In this document: positions 43,995 through 55,823 of the stretch, in pieces
Numbering within the stretch: the first letter of the stretch is position 1
Layout: each line of letters begins with the position of its first letter
Source: Xylogone sp. PMI_703
Taxonomy: Eukaryota; Ascomycota; Leotiomycetes
Direction of reading: 5' to 3'
Assembly: GCA_021399445.1 (NCBI GenBank)
Contig: JAJTUQ010000002.1
Span: forward strand, 2,666,001-2,730,000
Length of the DNA: 64,000 bases
Made by a program: the position numbers and the translations under genes
Notes under the pieces: generated by a model
What the model was told of the DNA's origin: nothing
Seen by the model: the letters and a program-made list of their open reading frames with translations, nothing else
Database searches by the model: none

Positions 43995-46900
43995 ATGCCC
44001 TCTTCACTAGGCAAAGATAATAACGGTCTTCCAAACGGAAACTCTCAAAACGACAAGCTGACTCAGAAGACCTCTGCCAGCGTGCAGATACCAACGAAGA
44101 ACGGTCGAAAGAAGGCGGCGAAGGATGACGGAGGCGGCGGTATATTGGCTGCTGTAGCCAAAAATGCATCAAAGAACGCGTATGATTTACACCCCTTTGT
44201 GATGATAACAACGATAACTTTGGGAGATGAGTTCGCTTACTAACGGCTTCCAACTGATAGGGCGAAGGCGCCAACACCCCCATCCTCAGTTCAGTCGCCA
44301 GAGATACGACCAACTATATCTCCTGAGAATGGCAATACACACCCCAGAGCATCTCCGTTGCTTAGCCCACCTACTGCATCGCCGGCATCCCAAGCCACGT
44401 CTGATTGGACCCGGACGGTCCCGTCATTCTCTAGTTCACCAAACAACCTCATAAGCCTAGGCGAATCTCCTCCTGTCCTTCCATCTTCATATGATGAAAG
44501 AGCTTCTAATGGTGGATGGGGTACTCGAGAACAAAGGTTATTCCATCATGGACACCCTCAGTCTGTGTCGCCCCCGACGCGAAGTAGGCGGCCCTTAAGC
44601 TATCAAGGTAGCGACGATCTTGGGATGTCTCCATATGGAATTCGTCGCAGTTCGTTGTATGCACAATATCCACAAAATCTTCGATATGGTAACCAGCCTC
44701 CACTTCCGCATCAACCGCAAGCTCATTTCTACGGGGTTCCCGATGCAAACCTGCTTTTGTCACCTAGAATGCCCGGTCTGACTCCCGGAGAGAATGGGTT
44801 ATACTGTGGATTCGATAGTATACCTACCGCTTTCCAAAGTTCTTCGAAGTCCTCGGATAATGCTCTGGTAGCAGGATACGAAGGTGGGGTCACCATTTAT
44901 TCTATCGCAAGAGGCGGTCTGCACAGAATCACTGATATCCGTGGATTGAGGGGCGGAGTGTATCATGCGAAGGTTCTTCCATGGACTGTTCGTGATTCCC
45001 AGGAGAATGTATGCCCTCTTATTGCTTTAGTCGTCCATGGGCGTGTCAGTCCATCTTCAGAAGAAGTGCCTGATGAAACTACTACAACACCACCGGGGGC
45101 AACTTCGCCCACGAGAACCGAGCCTACTCGAGGGTTGCCACAAGTGCCGGGGCTTCTGCCACACGAAAACGAGGAATTCCAAACAAGTGTAGAGATATAT
45201 TCCCTAAGCACTAGCGAACACATTGCTACTCTATTGTCAGTTTCAAAGGTGGATATCTCCTCCGGCCCCAGCTATCCCTCCTCAAGCACGCCAGAAGGAG
45301 CATTAAGTATTCGTGCCGATAGTGGGACGGTCATCGTAACTTCCGGAGTAACGGGGGAGACATGGATATTTCGGCACGAAAACTTTAAGGAGGCTTCAGG
45401 AGGGACGTTCAGATGCATTGGTAAGATTTGGACTACTATCCAGCATGGGTTGTCTGTGGATTCAACATCTACAGCAGGCAACATCGACGGAGACTGGCAC
45501 ACCGCGGAACATTCCTCCAAGCAAATGTTATACAAATCGTCGATTCTTTCACTATCTGGTCGCTGGCTGGCGTATTGTCCTGCTGCTGCATCCTCGCAGA
45601 TCTCTCTTCGTGCTTCGGTCCCAGTAGCGACACTCACGTCAAAATCGCCTGGCATAAATTCTCACGCTCCTCCTCAGCTTCCTGCGATCAACTGCGCAGT
45701 TGAAACTCCCGGAGGCGAGAGTATTGTCAAGCAATTAGCGCAATTAGCGACTCAGGAATTCATCAAAGGCGCTACATATGTCGGCAAACAAGGTGTTCAA
45801 GCCTGGAATAACTGGTGGAATCCACCTACTACTTCTCAACAAACTGGAGGAGGCGGATATCAAACACATGGAACCATGGTACAACAATTTCCTCCAACTC
45901 ATGGCAACCCCAGCCAGGCACCAGCAATTAAGGATCCGGGACTAGTGTCCATACTAGATCTCGATTTCCTCGCACATCAAGGCTCGACTTCTACTTCCAT
46001 CCATCCGCTGGCTACTTTTAAGATCCCTCATGGATGCAGTTTTCTATCTTTTGCCCCTGGCGGCTTGATGTTATTTACAGCCAGTAATAAAGGCGATGTC
46101 CAATTTGTCTGGGACTTAAAACGTATGCATTACGCTAAATCGTCTTTGCTGAAAGCAGGGCTACAGAGTAACGCCTTGCAAGGCCCACACGTGAGGCAGG
46201 TTGCACAATTCTCACGTATGACGATTGCCAGAATTGTTGATGTGGTATGGACATCGCCGCATGGTGAGCGGGCCGCAATGGTCACAGAACCCGGTACCGT
46301 CCATATTCTCGATATTCCAGCGAGCGCCTTCACTTGGCCGCCTCCACGTCGAAAGCTTCCGGCTCCAAAACCTGAAGATTCAGCAGGTGAAACTGCTAGT
46401 CCAGGTCTCTCTGCTGTCAGCGTCGCCTCAAATGCAGTCACATCCATCTGGACAGCTGCGCGGCCATTGGTGAGTCGTCCACGCCGAAGCAGCGCTGGCA
46501 TTTCTGGCATATCAGCGTCATCGGTGACCAGCCAAGCAGGTCACGGCACGCATGCCTTAGCTGCTGGTATCAGTCGTTCTGTGGGCGCCGCAACAGGAAA
46601 GGTGAATGAAATGCGAAAGGCTAGTGGCAACAAGGTTCATGTGCCTCGAAGCCTAACTTTCCCGGCTCCTGGATGTGTCAAGCTGTTTGGCGGCAAGAGA
46701 AGTGATTCAATCCACGTTGTTGGCGATGGTGCAATTCGGATCTATACAGTCAAAAGTCGTCAAGCAGATCGCCCTACTGATAAGCAAAAAGCATCACGCA
46801 GTGCTAAATATGTGGAATATAGAATTCCACAGCTTCCTGACCTGAAGATGGCATCAGAAGTAGCCTTTGCAGGTGGACTTGAGGTTGATTTTGATGGCGA

Positions 46901-47453
46901 GGAAGAGATGCGCAGATCTGCCCGATGGGCGGGAAGAGTAGCACCTCAACACGTTCCTATCCGCAAGCCTGGAGTTGAGTCCTCGATCCCACAGGCGGAA
47001 ATTGAATCCAATGCGCCATATCAACCCTTTCACACAGATCGGCGAGTTGGCCTTTACGTTTATTCTACCCATGATGATCCTATGCCCTCGCCTTCAGTAT
47101 CAGCCCTCTTATCACCAGTTGGTCAAGCAAATACGATAGGTCCTGGATATGTGAATAACAGCGGTCCTTGGGCTTTCGGCAGACCAATAAAATCTATTAG
47201 ACTTAATGTTGGGCCACCACAGGGTAATGATGATGATTATGATATTGGACCTGATCACCGGGCTCTTCCTTCTTCAGCTATTGAACGTATCATGAAAATG
47301 ACAGACAATGATGAGGAAATAGAGCAGATAGTAATTACAACCCGAAAACGTCGAGGGGTTGCGCGTAATGGTGGCGAAGGTGCAGGAGATGCAGATGAAG
47401 GATTCTTTGAGGATGATTGCGAAGTTCTTGACTTCGCAAGTCAAAGGGTCTGA
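43995..47453 (+). CDS. BCAS3-like WD40-repeat protein
   Basis: Exons are 43995-44179 and 44261-47453, giving about 1125 residues. The join KNASKNA / AKAPTPPSS closes the phase with donor GTATGA and acceptor GATAG. The first 240 residues are disordered (Ser, Pro, Thr, Gln). From about 245 the protein reads as a beta-propeller (ALVAGYEGGVTIYSIARGGL; VCPLIALVVHGRVSP; SVEIYSLSTSEHIATLLS; TVIVTSGVTGETWIF; SGRWLAYCP; GLMLFTASNKGDVQFVWDL; ARIVDVVWTSPHGERAAMVTEPGTVHILDIP). Near the C-terminus comes a segment of the type seen in BCAS3 (APYQPFHTDRRVGLYVYST). Animal BCAS3 forms a complex with PHAF1 that binds PI3P/PI4P on autophagosomes, so a membrane-trafficking role is likely. The fungal protein's own function is unknown. 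Confidence 0.8.
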
Positions 47454-48023
47454 CTACCGTATACTATATCACTCGCTAATCTTCTTTTTATTACATTCTT
47501 CCCCTTTGCATTGGATATATTTAATCTAGAAGGATGCAGGTTCGTGCATGGTTTGGTGTTGTATCGATGGTCATTTTGACATGACTTTTCGTAGTTGGTT
47601 AGGATCATTTAATTAGGATAGGGATATTAGAGACCTTTTATGGCTTGGTCTTTTCATGGGAACACTGGCGCTTGCACGGGGGATTAGTTGTGGCATACGA
47701 TTGGGAGAACTTTTATATACATACATCCAAGACAAAGACGATACCAATATAGGTCATTCGCTTCTATTGTATATATTGTCTCTGAGGTGATGCATTTTAA
47801 TTAGCTATGCGTTCCCCCCTATCTACATCTACCCTACAAGCTCTTCAGAGTACCTCGGTTGTTATGCAACGTGCCTACGAGACGACAGCTGTTTCACACA
47901 TAGTATGCTTTCAAGTGCAAACAATCAAGAAACTCTAGGGTCTTGCATCTAATCTGTTCTGGAGATCTATCTGATACTAAGTTAGTAGAATAACCACAAT
48001 GTAGTAGAATTAGTAACCAACTC
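47454..48023. other. Convergent 3' region
   Basis: These 570 AT-rich bases lie between two convergent genes. I see nothing but 3' UTR-like sequence. Confidence 0.5.
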
Positions 48024-48461
48024 TCAATGCCATAGCTGCTTGAGTTCTTCTGCAATCCTGAGCCAATGTTGCTTTGCTCGTGCGAGGCCATCTGGATCCG
48101 CTGCTTCCTTAATTGCACCACCCTCTAGGTTATTGTCCTTGTTATTCTGGAGATTATAGCTGAAGGTTCCCTTCAAAGGTGGGCGTGCAAGCAGTTCATC
48201 AATATGAGCCTCTGCAAGAGGTCTGGGATAGTTACGGCTCATGGGTTCAAGTGGATGGCCACTGGAGGTAACATGCCGTGTAAGAGAAGGTCGTAGAGGA
48301 GTTAGGTTAACAGGAAGAACTCTTTGGGCCGTCGTGGTGGTAGTATTGTATTTGATAGTGGTTTGTTCTTCAAATCTGAGTTTCAGTTGCCCTGAGATAT
48401 TATCATGAGAGGTCGCTAGTTGAAATTCTTCTGTACCAGAGGAAGGTTTCTCAGCTCCCAT
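48024..48461 (-). CDS. Hypothetical protein, 145 residues
   Basis: This is a single open frame with a clean ATG. I do not recognise the family. The N-terminal half is polar (MGAEKPSSGTEEFQLAT, a run of Thr near 40). A middle segment, SRNYPRPLAEAHIDELLARPPLKGTFSYNLQ, and a C-terminal helix, RAKQHWLRIAEELKQLWH, look conserved in style (aromatic and charged residues at helical spacing). There is no signal peptide or membrane span. It ends towards the BCAS3-like gene and starts 314 bases from the stop of the DUF1295 gene. The regular composition makes a real gene more likely than a chance frame. Confidence 0.62.
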   Translation of the reverse strand: MGAEKPSSGTEEFQLATSHDNISGQLKLRFEEQTTIKYNTTTTTAQRVLPVNLTPLRPSLTRHVTSSGHPLEPMSRNYPRPLAEAHIDELLARPPLKGTFSYNLQNNKDNNLEGGAIKEAADPDGLARAKQHWLRIAEELKQLWH

Positions 48462-48775
48462 TTTGACAAGTCATAGCTTTTGCCTGGTAGAGGTTTGTTT
48501 GTGGAAAGTCTGAGTCTTAGAACTAGAAGTTGTGCTACAAGAGAAGCAAGTAACCAGGCTGAAAGAATTTCTCAAAGGACTGTGAGGAGCATATAATACT
48601 GGGACCAAGCGTGCTCACTGCGCGTATAGTCGCGTACTAGGCCTCCAAGAACACACAATACGCTAGAACACTTAAATACACAACTAACATAGGAGTAACG
48701 AAGCATAATAATTCATTGACAGTGATATGAGTTAAAACCCTTACCTCTATAGCTAGATACCTCATATGCTACTTT
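48462..48775. other. Short gap between two minus-strand genes
   Basis: These 314 bases hold the promoter of the 145-residue protein gene and the 3' UTR of the DUF1295 gene. No other feature is visible. Confidence 0.5.
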
Positions 48776-49996
48776 TCATCCCCGTGAAACAACTCGTCGA
48801 GGCTTCTTCTCAATCGTTGGTTGAAATTTCTGATCACTGAAGTCTCCCGGAAGACGTCTAGTCAGATTTGGTAAGAACCGCCCTACTCCTCTCTGATACT
48901 CCTTATAATCGGGATATTTCTCCGCTGAGATTATCTCAGTCAGCCATGTTGATCCTTGAAAGAGTAATATATAAAAACACGCTCCAGCTCCAGCCCAGCT
49001 ATAAGAGGAATACGTTGCTGAACAGGACCACTGATACAGAACAAGCCAGATGGCCTGCTCAGCCGCAAAATTAGGGTGTCTGCTCCAAGACCAAAGTCCG
49101 GAGATCACAAACCCCCGATCTAGATCTTCCGGATCATAATTATTGCGTTTAGCGGTTTTTTGGTACACAGACTTTGCTGTTTGAAAATCTATATTACACG
49201 AAACGGTTAGCTACCACTGAATCATACTATGTCCGCAGCACTTACTCCATTGTTGCTGGTCCGCAATATATTCAATCATCACCAGGCTGGTGAGGGTTCC
49301 GAGGAACAAAAAATCAGTGGTGGATAAACTCTGGCTATGTTGAAATCGACCCGCCAAAAGAATGACGTAGGTAGGGGCAGTGATTAAACAGAGCAGAACG
49401 CTCTGTATAAAAGAGATGAAGACAACATTTAGGATAAAGAACAAGGCCGGGTTAATCTTGCCCTGGATTATTTTCCTATTCGCTGTTAGCTATTTAGATG
49501 CATTCAAGATAATTCATCCTTACCATCGATAGTCTTCAGAGCCAATGCTATAACCACCTTTTCTCCAATAATTGAAAGTCAAACGCGTCTGCATTGCATG
49601 TGAGAATGGTATAAATATGATTTTGAGGGCTCTTACGCTCCACAAAATGCTGAACGCGAGCAAACTATCAAGCCTTTGAGTCGGAAGACCAGTCAAGTGG
49701 GCATATGCAACATAATGTGCGTTGTAGATGGTAGGTAGGATGCTCCAACATCGGTCTACCTGAGAATAGTTGCGATTTATTTCTGAGATAACAAGAAATA
49801 TAGGCGCAAGAAATAGTGAGAAAGCAAAGGCAGTAACCAACGGATTCGTGTTTAAATATATGTCATAAAGCTGTTCGGGATTTGACCAAGACTGGAGAAG
49901 TTTTTGCGGAAGTTCGTATAGTTGAGAAACATACGGTAAGACAGTGACTGAATAGTTGGAGCAGTCGGTGAGATGTGTTACGGTTGGAAGTGCCAT
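48776..49996 (-). CDS. DUF1295 / steroid 5-alpha-reductase-like membrane protein
   Basis: Exons, in order of transcription, are 49996-49524, 49475-49246 and 49188-48776, giving about 371 residues. About six or seven hydrophobic segments are visible (for example TAFAFSLFLAPIFLVI; FFILNVVFISFIQSVLLCLI; ACFYILLFQGSTWLTEI). The DUF1295 hallmarks are VDRCWSILP (about 120), LTFNYWRKGGYSIGSEDYRW around the first splice site, IADQQQWNFQTAKS across the second splice site, and the C-terminal WSWSRHPNFAAEQAIW and YPDYKEYQRGVGRFLP. The last motifs resemble the NADPH- and substrate-binding end of steroid reductases and isoprenylcysteine methyltransferases, so a lipid reductase or methyltransferase role in the ER is likely but not proven. 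It is divergent from TOP3. Confidence 0.9.
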
Positions 49997-50417
49997 GTTG
50001 TAGATGACCAGAGATTTCTGTTTATAAATCCAAGCAATACTTGGAGTTCTACCCAGCAAGTACAGCTTGGGAGAAGTGTACCCGCACATACAAACTTCCT
50101 CTAGACAGCTTTCGCTGTAGGACAGTATCGATGATGACGCAGTAAGCTGCATGGTGATTTGCAGGGGTGGCCTCAACCGAGCAGATCGGCCTAGGCAACT
50201 TATGGCAAAAGGAACACAGAACCGCGATCAAAAAAATTCCATATCACGCGTATTATTACTCAAGAGCAATTTCTAAACTCCCCTCCACTGCTCATTACGT
50301 GTCAAACATGATTTCAAATAACCAGATATATTTTGAACTGTGTTGGAAGGGCATGACGTTCTGATTTTAGATCGTATTTCTCATGAGATAAAATTTCAGC
50401 CACGTGATATCATAACC
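49997..50417. other. Divergent promoter of DUF1295 gene and TOP3
   Basis: This 421-base shared upstream region ends in a CACGTG hexamer at 50401-50406, only 12 bases before the TOP3 start codon. It is most likely within the TOP3 5' UTR. Confidence 0.5.
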
Positions 50418-52679
50418 ATGCCTGGGAAGATCCTTTGTGTTGCGGAGAAGAACTCCATCGCAAAAGCTGTTGCACGCCATCTTTCCGGGGGTGTTTTTCA
50501 AACTGTACTAGTTCTTGAATGCTATATTCTCTTCTACCTACTGACATATGTCCTATAGGCGAATACAAGAAACCAATACATAAAAAATTACACATTTGAC
50601 TTTGAATTTGGGCCACCATGGGGCCATTGCAATGTTGTCATGACCAGTGTCTCTGGACACTTGACTGATTTGAAATTTGATTCTGAATATGACCAAGACT
50701 GGACCTATCCACCACCTGAACGCCTCTTTGAAGCTCCAGTCCGCGTGGTTGTCGATGACGTAAGTTACTAGAGATCGAGCTATGTAGGCTGTGATGATTG
50801 ATGGGTATCTCTTATAGAAAAACTCTTCCATTGCTTCAAATATTATCCAAGAAGCAACAAGAGCAAGGGGACTCTTCATCTGGACTGATTGCGATAGGGA
50901 AGGGGAGCACATTGGCCGAGAAGTGAGAACCGAAGCTCTGAAAGGCAACGGTAGGCTGGAGATCAAAAGAGCATGGTTTAGTAACATTGAAAGAGCGTAA
51001 GTAAGCCCGCTATAAATCTTCACTAGATACTCACTTAATGTAGACATGTTCTTCATGCAGCAAGAAATCCCATCCCTCTTGATGAGAGACAAGCGGATGC
51101 AGTAGCTGCCCGTATCGAATTAGATCTAAGGGTTGGCTATGCCTTCACGCGGCTTCAAACACTCGCCCTGAGACCTTTAGGTGGAGTTCTAAGTACAACT
51201 CCCAAGGGGACACGCAGAGTTATTAGTTATGGTTCGAATTCTTCATTTTACCTATACCATTCCACAGGAGCTTACAACTTCTAGGTTCATGTCAGTTTCC
51301 CACCCTGGGATTCGTGGTCGACCGCTACTTCAGAGTGAAAAACTTTATTCCGGAGCCTTTCTGGGGCATCAAAGTGACACATAAACGGGACAATATTGAT
51401 GTTGTGTTTAACTGGAAACGAGTACATCTTTTCGACCGAGCCGTTGTTACGATTATATTCGAGAGATGCCTTGCCGCAAAGATGGCAAAAGTAACCAAAG
51501 TCCAAGAGAAACCTACCAAAAAGTGGAAGCCCCTCCCCCTGACGACGGTTGAGCTACAAAAAATGGCAACCCGGTTTCTTCGCATGAACAGCCAGCAAGC
51601 ACTCAGTGCTGCAGAAAGTCTATATCAAAAGGGCTTTATAAGCTACCCCAGAACAGAAACCGATCGTTTTGATAGGGGAATGAACCTAAAAGTGCTTGTT
51701 GAAAAACAAGTTCAAGACAGTAGGTGGGGTGCTTTCGCCCAGAATCTAGTTAATGGAGGATTTCAGCAACCTCGGGAAGGCAGACATGATGATAAAGCAC
51801 ATCCTCCAATTCATCCAGTAGCATATTGTGCTCCAACAGGACTGAAACCTGAGGAAGCTCGCATATACGAATTCGTCACACGCAGATTTCTAGCTTGTTG
51901 TTCAGAAGATGCAAAAGGACAGCAGACACAAGTGGAAATTGAATATGGAGAAGAAATCTTCAGTACGACCGGACTGGTGGTATTAGAACGAAATTATCTT
52001 GACGTATATCCATATGAGAAGTGGTCAGATACTAGGCCGCTCCCTCGGTTCACGGTCGGAGAGCAGTTTGAGCCTACAGAGGCAATGATGACGGAGGGGA
52101 AAACAGTTGCTCCAAAATACCTTACAGAACCCGAACTCCTCGCCCTGATGGATGCCAACGGGATTGGCACCGATGCTACAATGGCAGAGCACATTATGAA
52201 AATCAAAGAGAGAGAGTACGTCATGACCAGACTACGCGGAACAGATACATCCGATGGAAACGATGAGGAAGGAGCTACAGCCACAGACCGAAGAGGCCGT
52301 GGTGGCAGGGGTCGAAGTGGCACTGGCGGAAATCAAGTCGAAGAATTCATACCATCCAAACTCGGCGTTGCACTGATAGATGGATATGACAAGATGGGAT
52401 TTGAGATAAGCCTCAGCAAACCCTTCTTACGAAAAGAGATGGAAGTAAAGATGAAAGATATCAGTGAAGGGAAAACATCACGTGATGCCATGGTGAGAGA
52501 GAGCGTGCAACAATATAAGCAGGTCTTCATCCAATCTAAAGACAGAATAGATGTCCTCAAAGAGGTGAGTGTATTTCTATAATTCTTTGTGCGGCTGTTC
52601 ATAAGCCCTAAGTTGGTCAGCGGACGCTGACATGTTAGGGCTTCAGTCATGTAAGAGGTACGTCCTGGGTACGGACTGA
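50418..52679 (+). CDS. TOP3: DNA topoisomerase III (type IA)
   Basis: Exons are 50418-50504, 50559-50759, 50818-50996, 51044-51231, 51285-52564 and 52647-52679, giving about 655 residues. Top3 works with the RecQ helicase and Rmi1 to dissolve recombination intermediates. Seen in the sequence: the TOPRIM start KILCVAEKNSIAKAVA with catalytic Glu10; TDCDREGEHIG at 119-129 with the metal-binding DCD; VISYGSCQFPTLGFVVDR joined across intron 4; and the active-site tyrosine Tyr339 in ISYPRTETDRF. NGIGTDATMAEHI and the end KRYVLGTD are supplied by an 11-codon last exon. The C-terminus stops there without GRF zinc fingers, as in budding yeast. An Arg/Gly-rich insert (RRGRGGRGRSGTGG) interrupts the last third. 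Intron 4 has an unusual donor (GTTCGA), but the joined sequence is exactly family-like. Confidence 0.95.
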
Positions 52680-54707
52680 TGGGAGGTTGGGTTGATGACC
52701 ACCCTTCCAAGGCAAGATCCCTCCTAAAATCGTTTTCGGAAGGCAGTTACGAGGTCTTCCGAATCTCCATTGTGCTAATTATACGAACTTGTGACCTAAC
52801 AAAGCGGCTTTGTTACGACAATCATTGTACTAAGGTTCCTAATTTTAGACTCAGCTGAATTGGACACCCAATAAATCACAAAGGAAGCACCAAGACAAAG
52901 CTGATCTCACTATACACACTCAGTTTATTGTGTCAGATACCTCTTTGTTAGTATCTCTGGCTCACTGATGCTGAGGTCGCGTTGTCAAACAAGTTGGAAG
53001 CTACCCCTCCATTGTACGATATCCGATGGTCGGCCACAAGGAGGGGTCTTCCTTGGTAGGATCAATACGATTTTACGGGTCTCCGGAAGTATTTGGCTGC
53101 TCTCCATAGGCGTTCTCTGAAGCACGATAAGAAATGAATGGTCAATGTGTATCGCAGACCTTAGGGCATGGCGGAGGAGATCGGAAGATCCGCAGTCCGG
53201 AGGGCTTCGGCAAAGGGGCTAGAGATGCGACGGACTTGGACTATCGCAGTGGCCTCATCCATTCAGAGCACAATGCACAACGTGGGGTACAGCGCTGGAC
53301 GACAGCCTCTGAGCGCCCGTCGAGGAGCACCTGGGATGGCTCGATCGGTCGCTGGTGCCCTGTGTGCGTAACCAGATGGCGCGTTCCTTCTCCCTCGTTT
53401 GTCACGGGCAGCACCGATGGCTGGTTTGGTTCTTCCAGCAACACCAGGGCAATGGCAAAAAGTCGCGCCTTCATTCCAGTCTGCTGATGCCCTTGGCCAA
53501 GCCCTGAGTCCAATCATGGGATGGCAGGCTCAACGTGGGATAGGTGCACTCTGTCAATCTTTCTCTGAGGGATGAGACATGCACATCTCCCGCACGACTA
53601 CTGCACCACATGCCTATCCAAGGTTTTCGCTGCGAACGACATCGTGATGCCATCTGAAGTCCGCTGGAACGACTGTTGCGCAACCATTGGAGAATGCAGT
53701 GCCTCGTCGTGCAGCAAGCGCATTCCCCGAGACTCGCAGAGTCCAAGCAAGCCCGCAGCACCAAGCCTGATAATGCGCCAGAACCCAGGCAGGTACCGAG
53801 TACATCGTCATCGCAGCGAGCGCACCTCGTTGCTGGGCGCGCCCCCCGATGATGTGCCAGAGAGAGCCCAGAGGCATTGTTTTGGTCCTTGCCCCCCAGC
53901 CCGCGTCCAGGCCGGCGCGTTGCGTTGGGCTGCAGACAGTGTGATGACCGTGTACCGATGTACCAGTGGTTAATCATCCGGCTTCGTAGGTACCTCCGTC
54001 CCGGTATCCTCCCCAGCGCAGGCCCAGGTACCAGGGCTGGCATGGGAATTGCCCACCGCCTAGACAAGCCGCCTAAGGCAGTTCTGGAAAGTTCCCGGCT
54101 CGGTTAGTCACCCACCTGAAGTCGCGCCCGGTCCACGGCCTGAGGTAATAATGGTTGTGCATCCATGTAGGGGGAGCAATCCAGTCAACCATCTACAACA
54201 ACACATACATTCGCAGCACAGCACAGCATCGCAGCAAACCATACGCCTCGTTTCTGGAATAGCCTGCGTTCTTTTCCGACCCTGTTGCACCTCTTAAAGG
54301 CCACGCCTCGCTCTCTTCTCGCTGTTTCCATCCTAAAGTGCTGCAGAGATCCTTCTCTACAGCCAACATAACAACAGTACTCCCCGATCGCTCAAAGACT
54401 CACTACACACACCCGCCTCTCTCGCCCTCCCGCTTTCGCAACGGATCCATCGCCTTGCCCAACTCTGGCATCTGTTCACATAAAAGCCATTTCTCGACTT
54501 GATAAAAGGTCTTTTTTTGCTTGTTTATCGGTCCAGTCCGCTTTTTGTTACGTTTCTATCGCAGAGTCGAGGTGAGTCAGATAAGGGCATACGCTGAGAG
54601 GAAGATTGACTCATCCTCCCCAACAACACGTTTCTGTCGAGAATAACCTGCTAATCTTGTGTCGCACGCTTACAGAGAAACGTCTAAGAGCGATACTAAA
54701 TAAAATT
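52680..54707. other. Gap between TOP3 and STB3-like gene, GC-rich part and long leader
   Basis: From about 53130 to 54110 the DNA is GC-rich and open in several frames on both strands, without protein-like content. The last 400 bases are CT-rich and look like promoter and 5' UTR for the Stb3-like gene. They include a likely 5' UTR intron listed separately. Confidence 0.5.
54572..54675 (+). other. Probable 5' UTR intron of the STB3-like gene
   Basis: A strong donor GTGAGT at 54572 and an acceptor CGCTTACAG ending at 54675 bound 104 bases just ahead of the first ATG at 54708. Removing it leaves a CT-rich leader joined to a short spacer before the ATG. This is based on splice signals only. Confidence 0.5.
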
Positions 54708-55823
54708 ATGGCTGGCATGGCAACTTCTGCTCGCGATATCCAGAAGCACGGTGACCGAGACAACTTAACTGCTGTAGCGGCCATGAGCGTTCCGGCGATG
54801 AGGGCTCAACCCCTTCCGACTCCTCCCAATTCTATATCTCCTTCTCTGCCGCCTCACGGTATCCGACCTTATGGTACGCGTTCGACTGCGAAGCAGCACC
54901 CTACTCTCGAGCATATTGATTCCGACCTCGATCTTCACGACGGCCAGGAAGAAGCTGGACGGGACGGCTTAACTGCCTCCTCTCGTGATACTGCCTCTCC
55001 TGGATTTGAAGCTGCCGGAACTATTACGCCAGCTCTGTTGGCAAAACATCACCTCCCGGAAATTTTGTTGGCTCACGGACCACTTGCTATTCGTCACATT
55101 ATGGGGTACCTGACCACGTCGGTGCCCGGATTCTCGGGTATACCGCCAGCAAAGGCTAGAAGGTTAGTAGTAGGCGCTTTGGAGGGTCGTGGCAGCGGCG
55201 GTGAAGGCGGTGGACTCAAAGGCGATGTCAAATTTGAGAAGGTTGGATGGGGCCGATGGGACGCAAGACGCAAGGGCCACCCCGCTAGAGATAGTAGAAG
55301 TGGACAACAATCACCGCCTTTAAGCGGTCCGTCCTCGTACTCAGACGGAATGCCCATCGCAAAGAACAATCTTTGGGAGGGAGATCGAAAACGTCTGGAT
55401 GTGACAGGCTCCAGCTATGCAGGCGATTCCGTCGTCTTCTCCCACGACGACGACTTGGACGCCTCGATGCTAGAGAACGAGGCAGACAAGATGTCTCTCG
55501 ATGGTTCCTGCTCATCCTCCGAGGCTCCACCCGAAGATGAGATTATGGATGATGATCCAGATGACATTACCGATGACGAAGACTGGGCTGCTGTGGGAGC
55601 TGCTGCGCTGCGGGCTGCCTCTTACTCCGCCTCAGGCCCGGGCAACAACTTTTTGACCTCTCGTGTATATACCGGAAGGACCCATCTCACTGCTGGTGGG
55701 CCATCACTCTCCGCATTGGCGAAATCTGCACCGATGCAACCAAATAACTTCAATTTATCGGCCTTTTCTGACTCTCAGGAGCGTGAGGCTATCGAGGCTC
55801 TTCTGAGCCTTGGCTCTGTATAA
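54708..55823 (+). CDS. STB3: Stb3-like Sin3-binding protein
   Basis: This is a single coding exon of 371 residues. Stb3 binds the ribosomal RNA processing element in promoters of ribosome-biogenesis genes and recruits the Sin3-Rpd3 deacetylase when TORC1 is low. The conserved domain lies at about 107-190: TPALLAKHHLPEILLAHGPLAIRHIMGYL, SVPGFSGIPPAKARRLVVGALE, then KFEKVGWGRWDARRKG. The N-terminus is Pro/Ser-rich with LPTPPNSISPS. The C-terminal third has an acidic run (DEIMDDDPDDITDDEDW) and a final AIEALLSLGSV that could bind Sin3 PAH domains. The open frame continues upstream without an ATG, so 54708 is the first possible Met. The domain match is clear; the regulatory role is carried over from yeast. 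Confidence 0.9.
   Translation: MAGMATSARDIQKHGDRDNLTAVAAMSVPAMRAQPLPTPPNSISPSLPPHGIRPYGTRSTAKQHPTLEHIDSDLDLHDGQEEAGRDGLTASSRDTASPGFEAAGTITPALLAKHHLPEILLAHGPLAIRHIMGYLTTSVPGFSGIPPAKARRLVVGALEGRGSGGEGGGLKGDVKFEKVGWGRWDARRKGHPARDSRSGQQSPPLSGPSSYSDGMPIAKNNLWEGDRKRLDVTGSSYAGDSVVFSHDDDLDASMLENEADKMSLDGSCSSSEAPPEDEIMDDDPDDITDDEDWAAVGAAALRAASYSASGPGNNFLTSRVYTGRTHLTAGGPSLSALAKSAPMQPNNFNLSAFSDSQEREAIEALLSLGSV

Noticed and set aside
51231..51241. GGTTCGAATTC, another B-box-like word
   Set aside because: It forms the donor of TOP3 intron 4. No cloverleaf can be built around it.
53134..54107. Frames up to 198 residues on the minus strand
   Set aside because: Same composition effect. The residues do not resemble a folded protein and there are no supporting splice or start signals.
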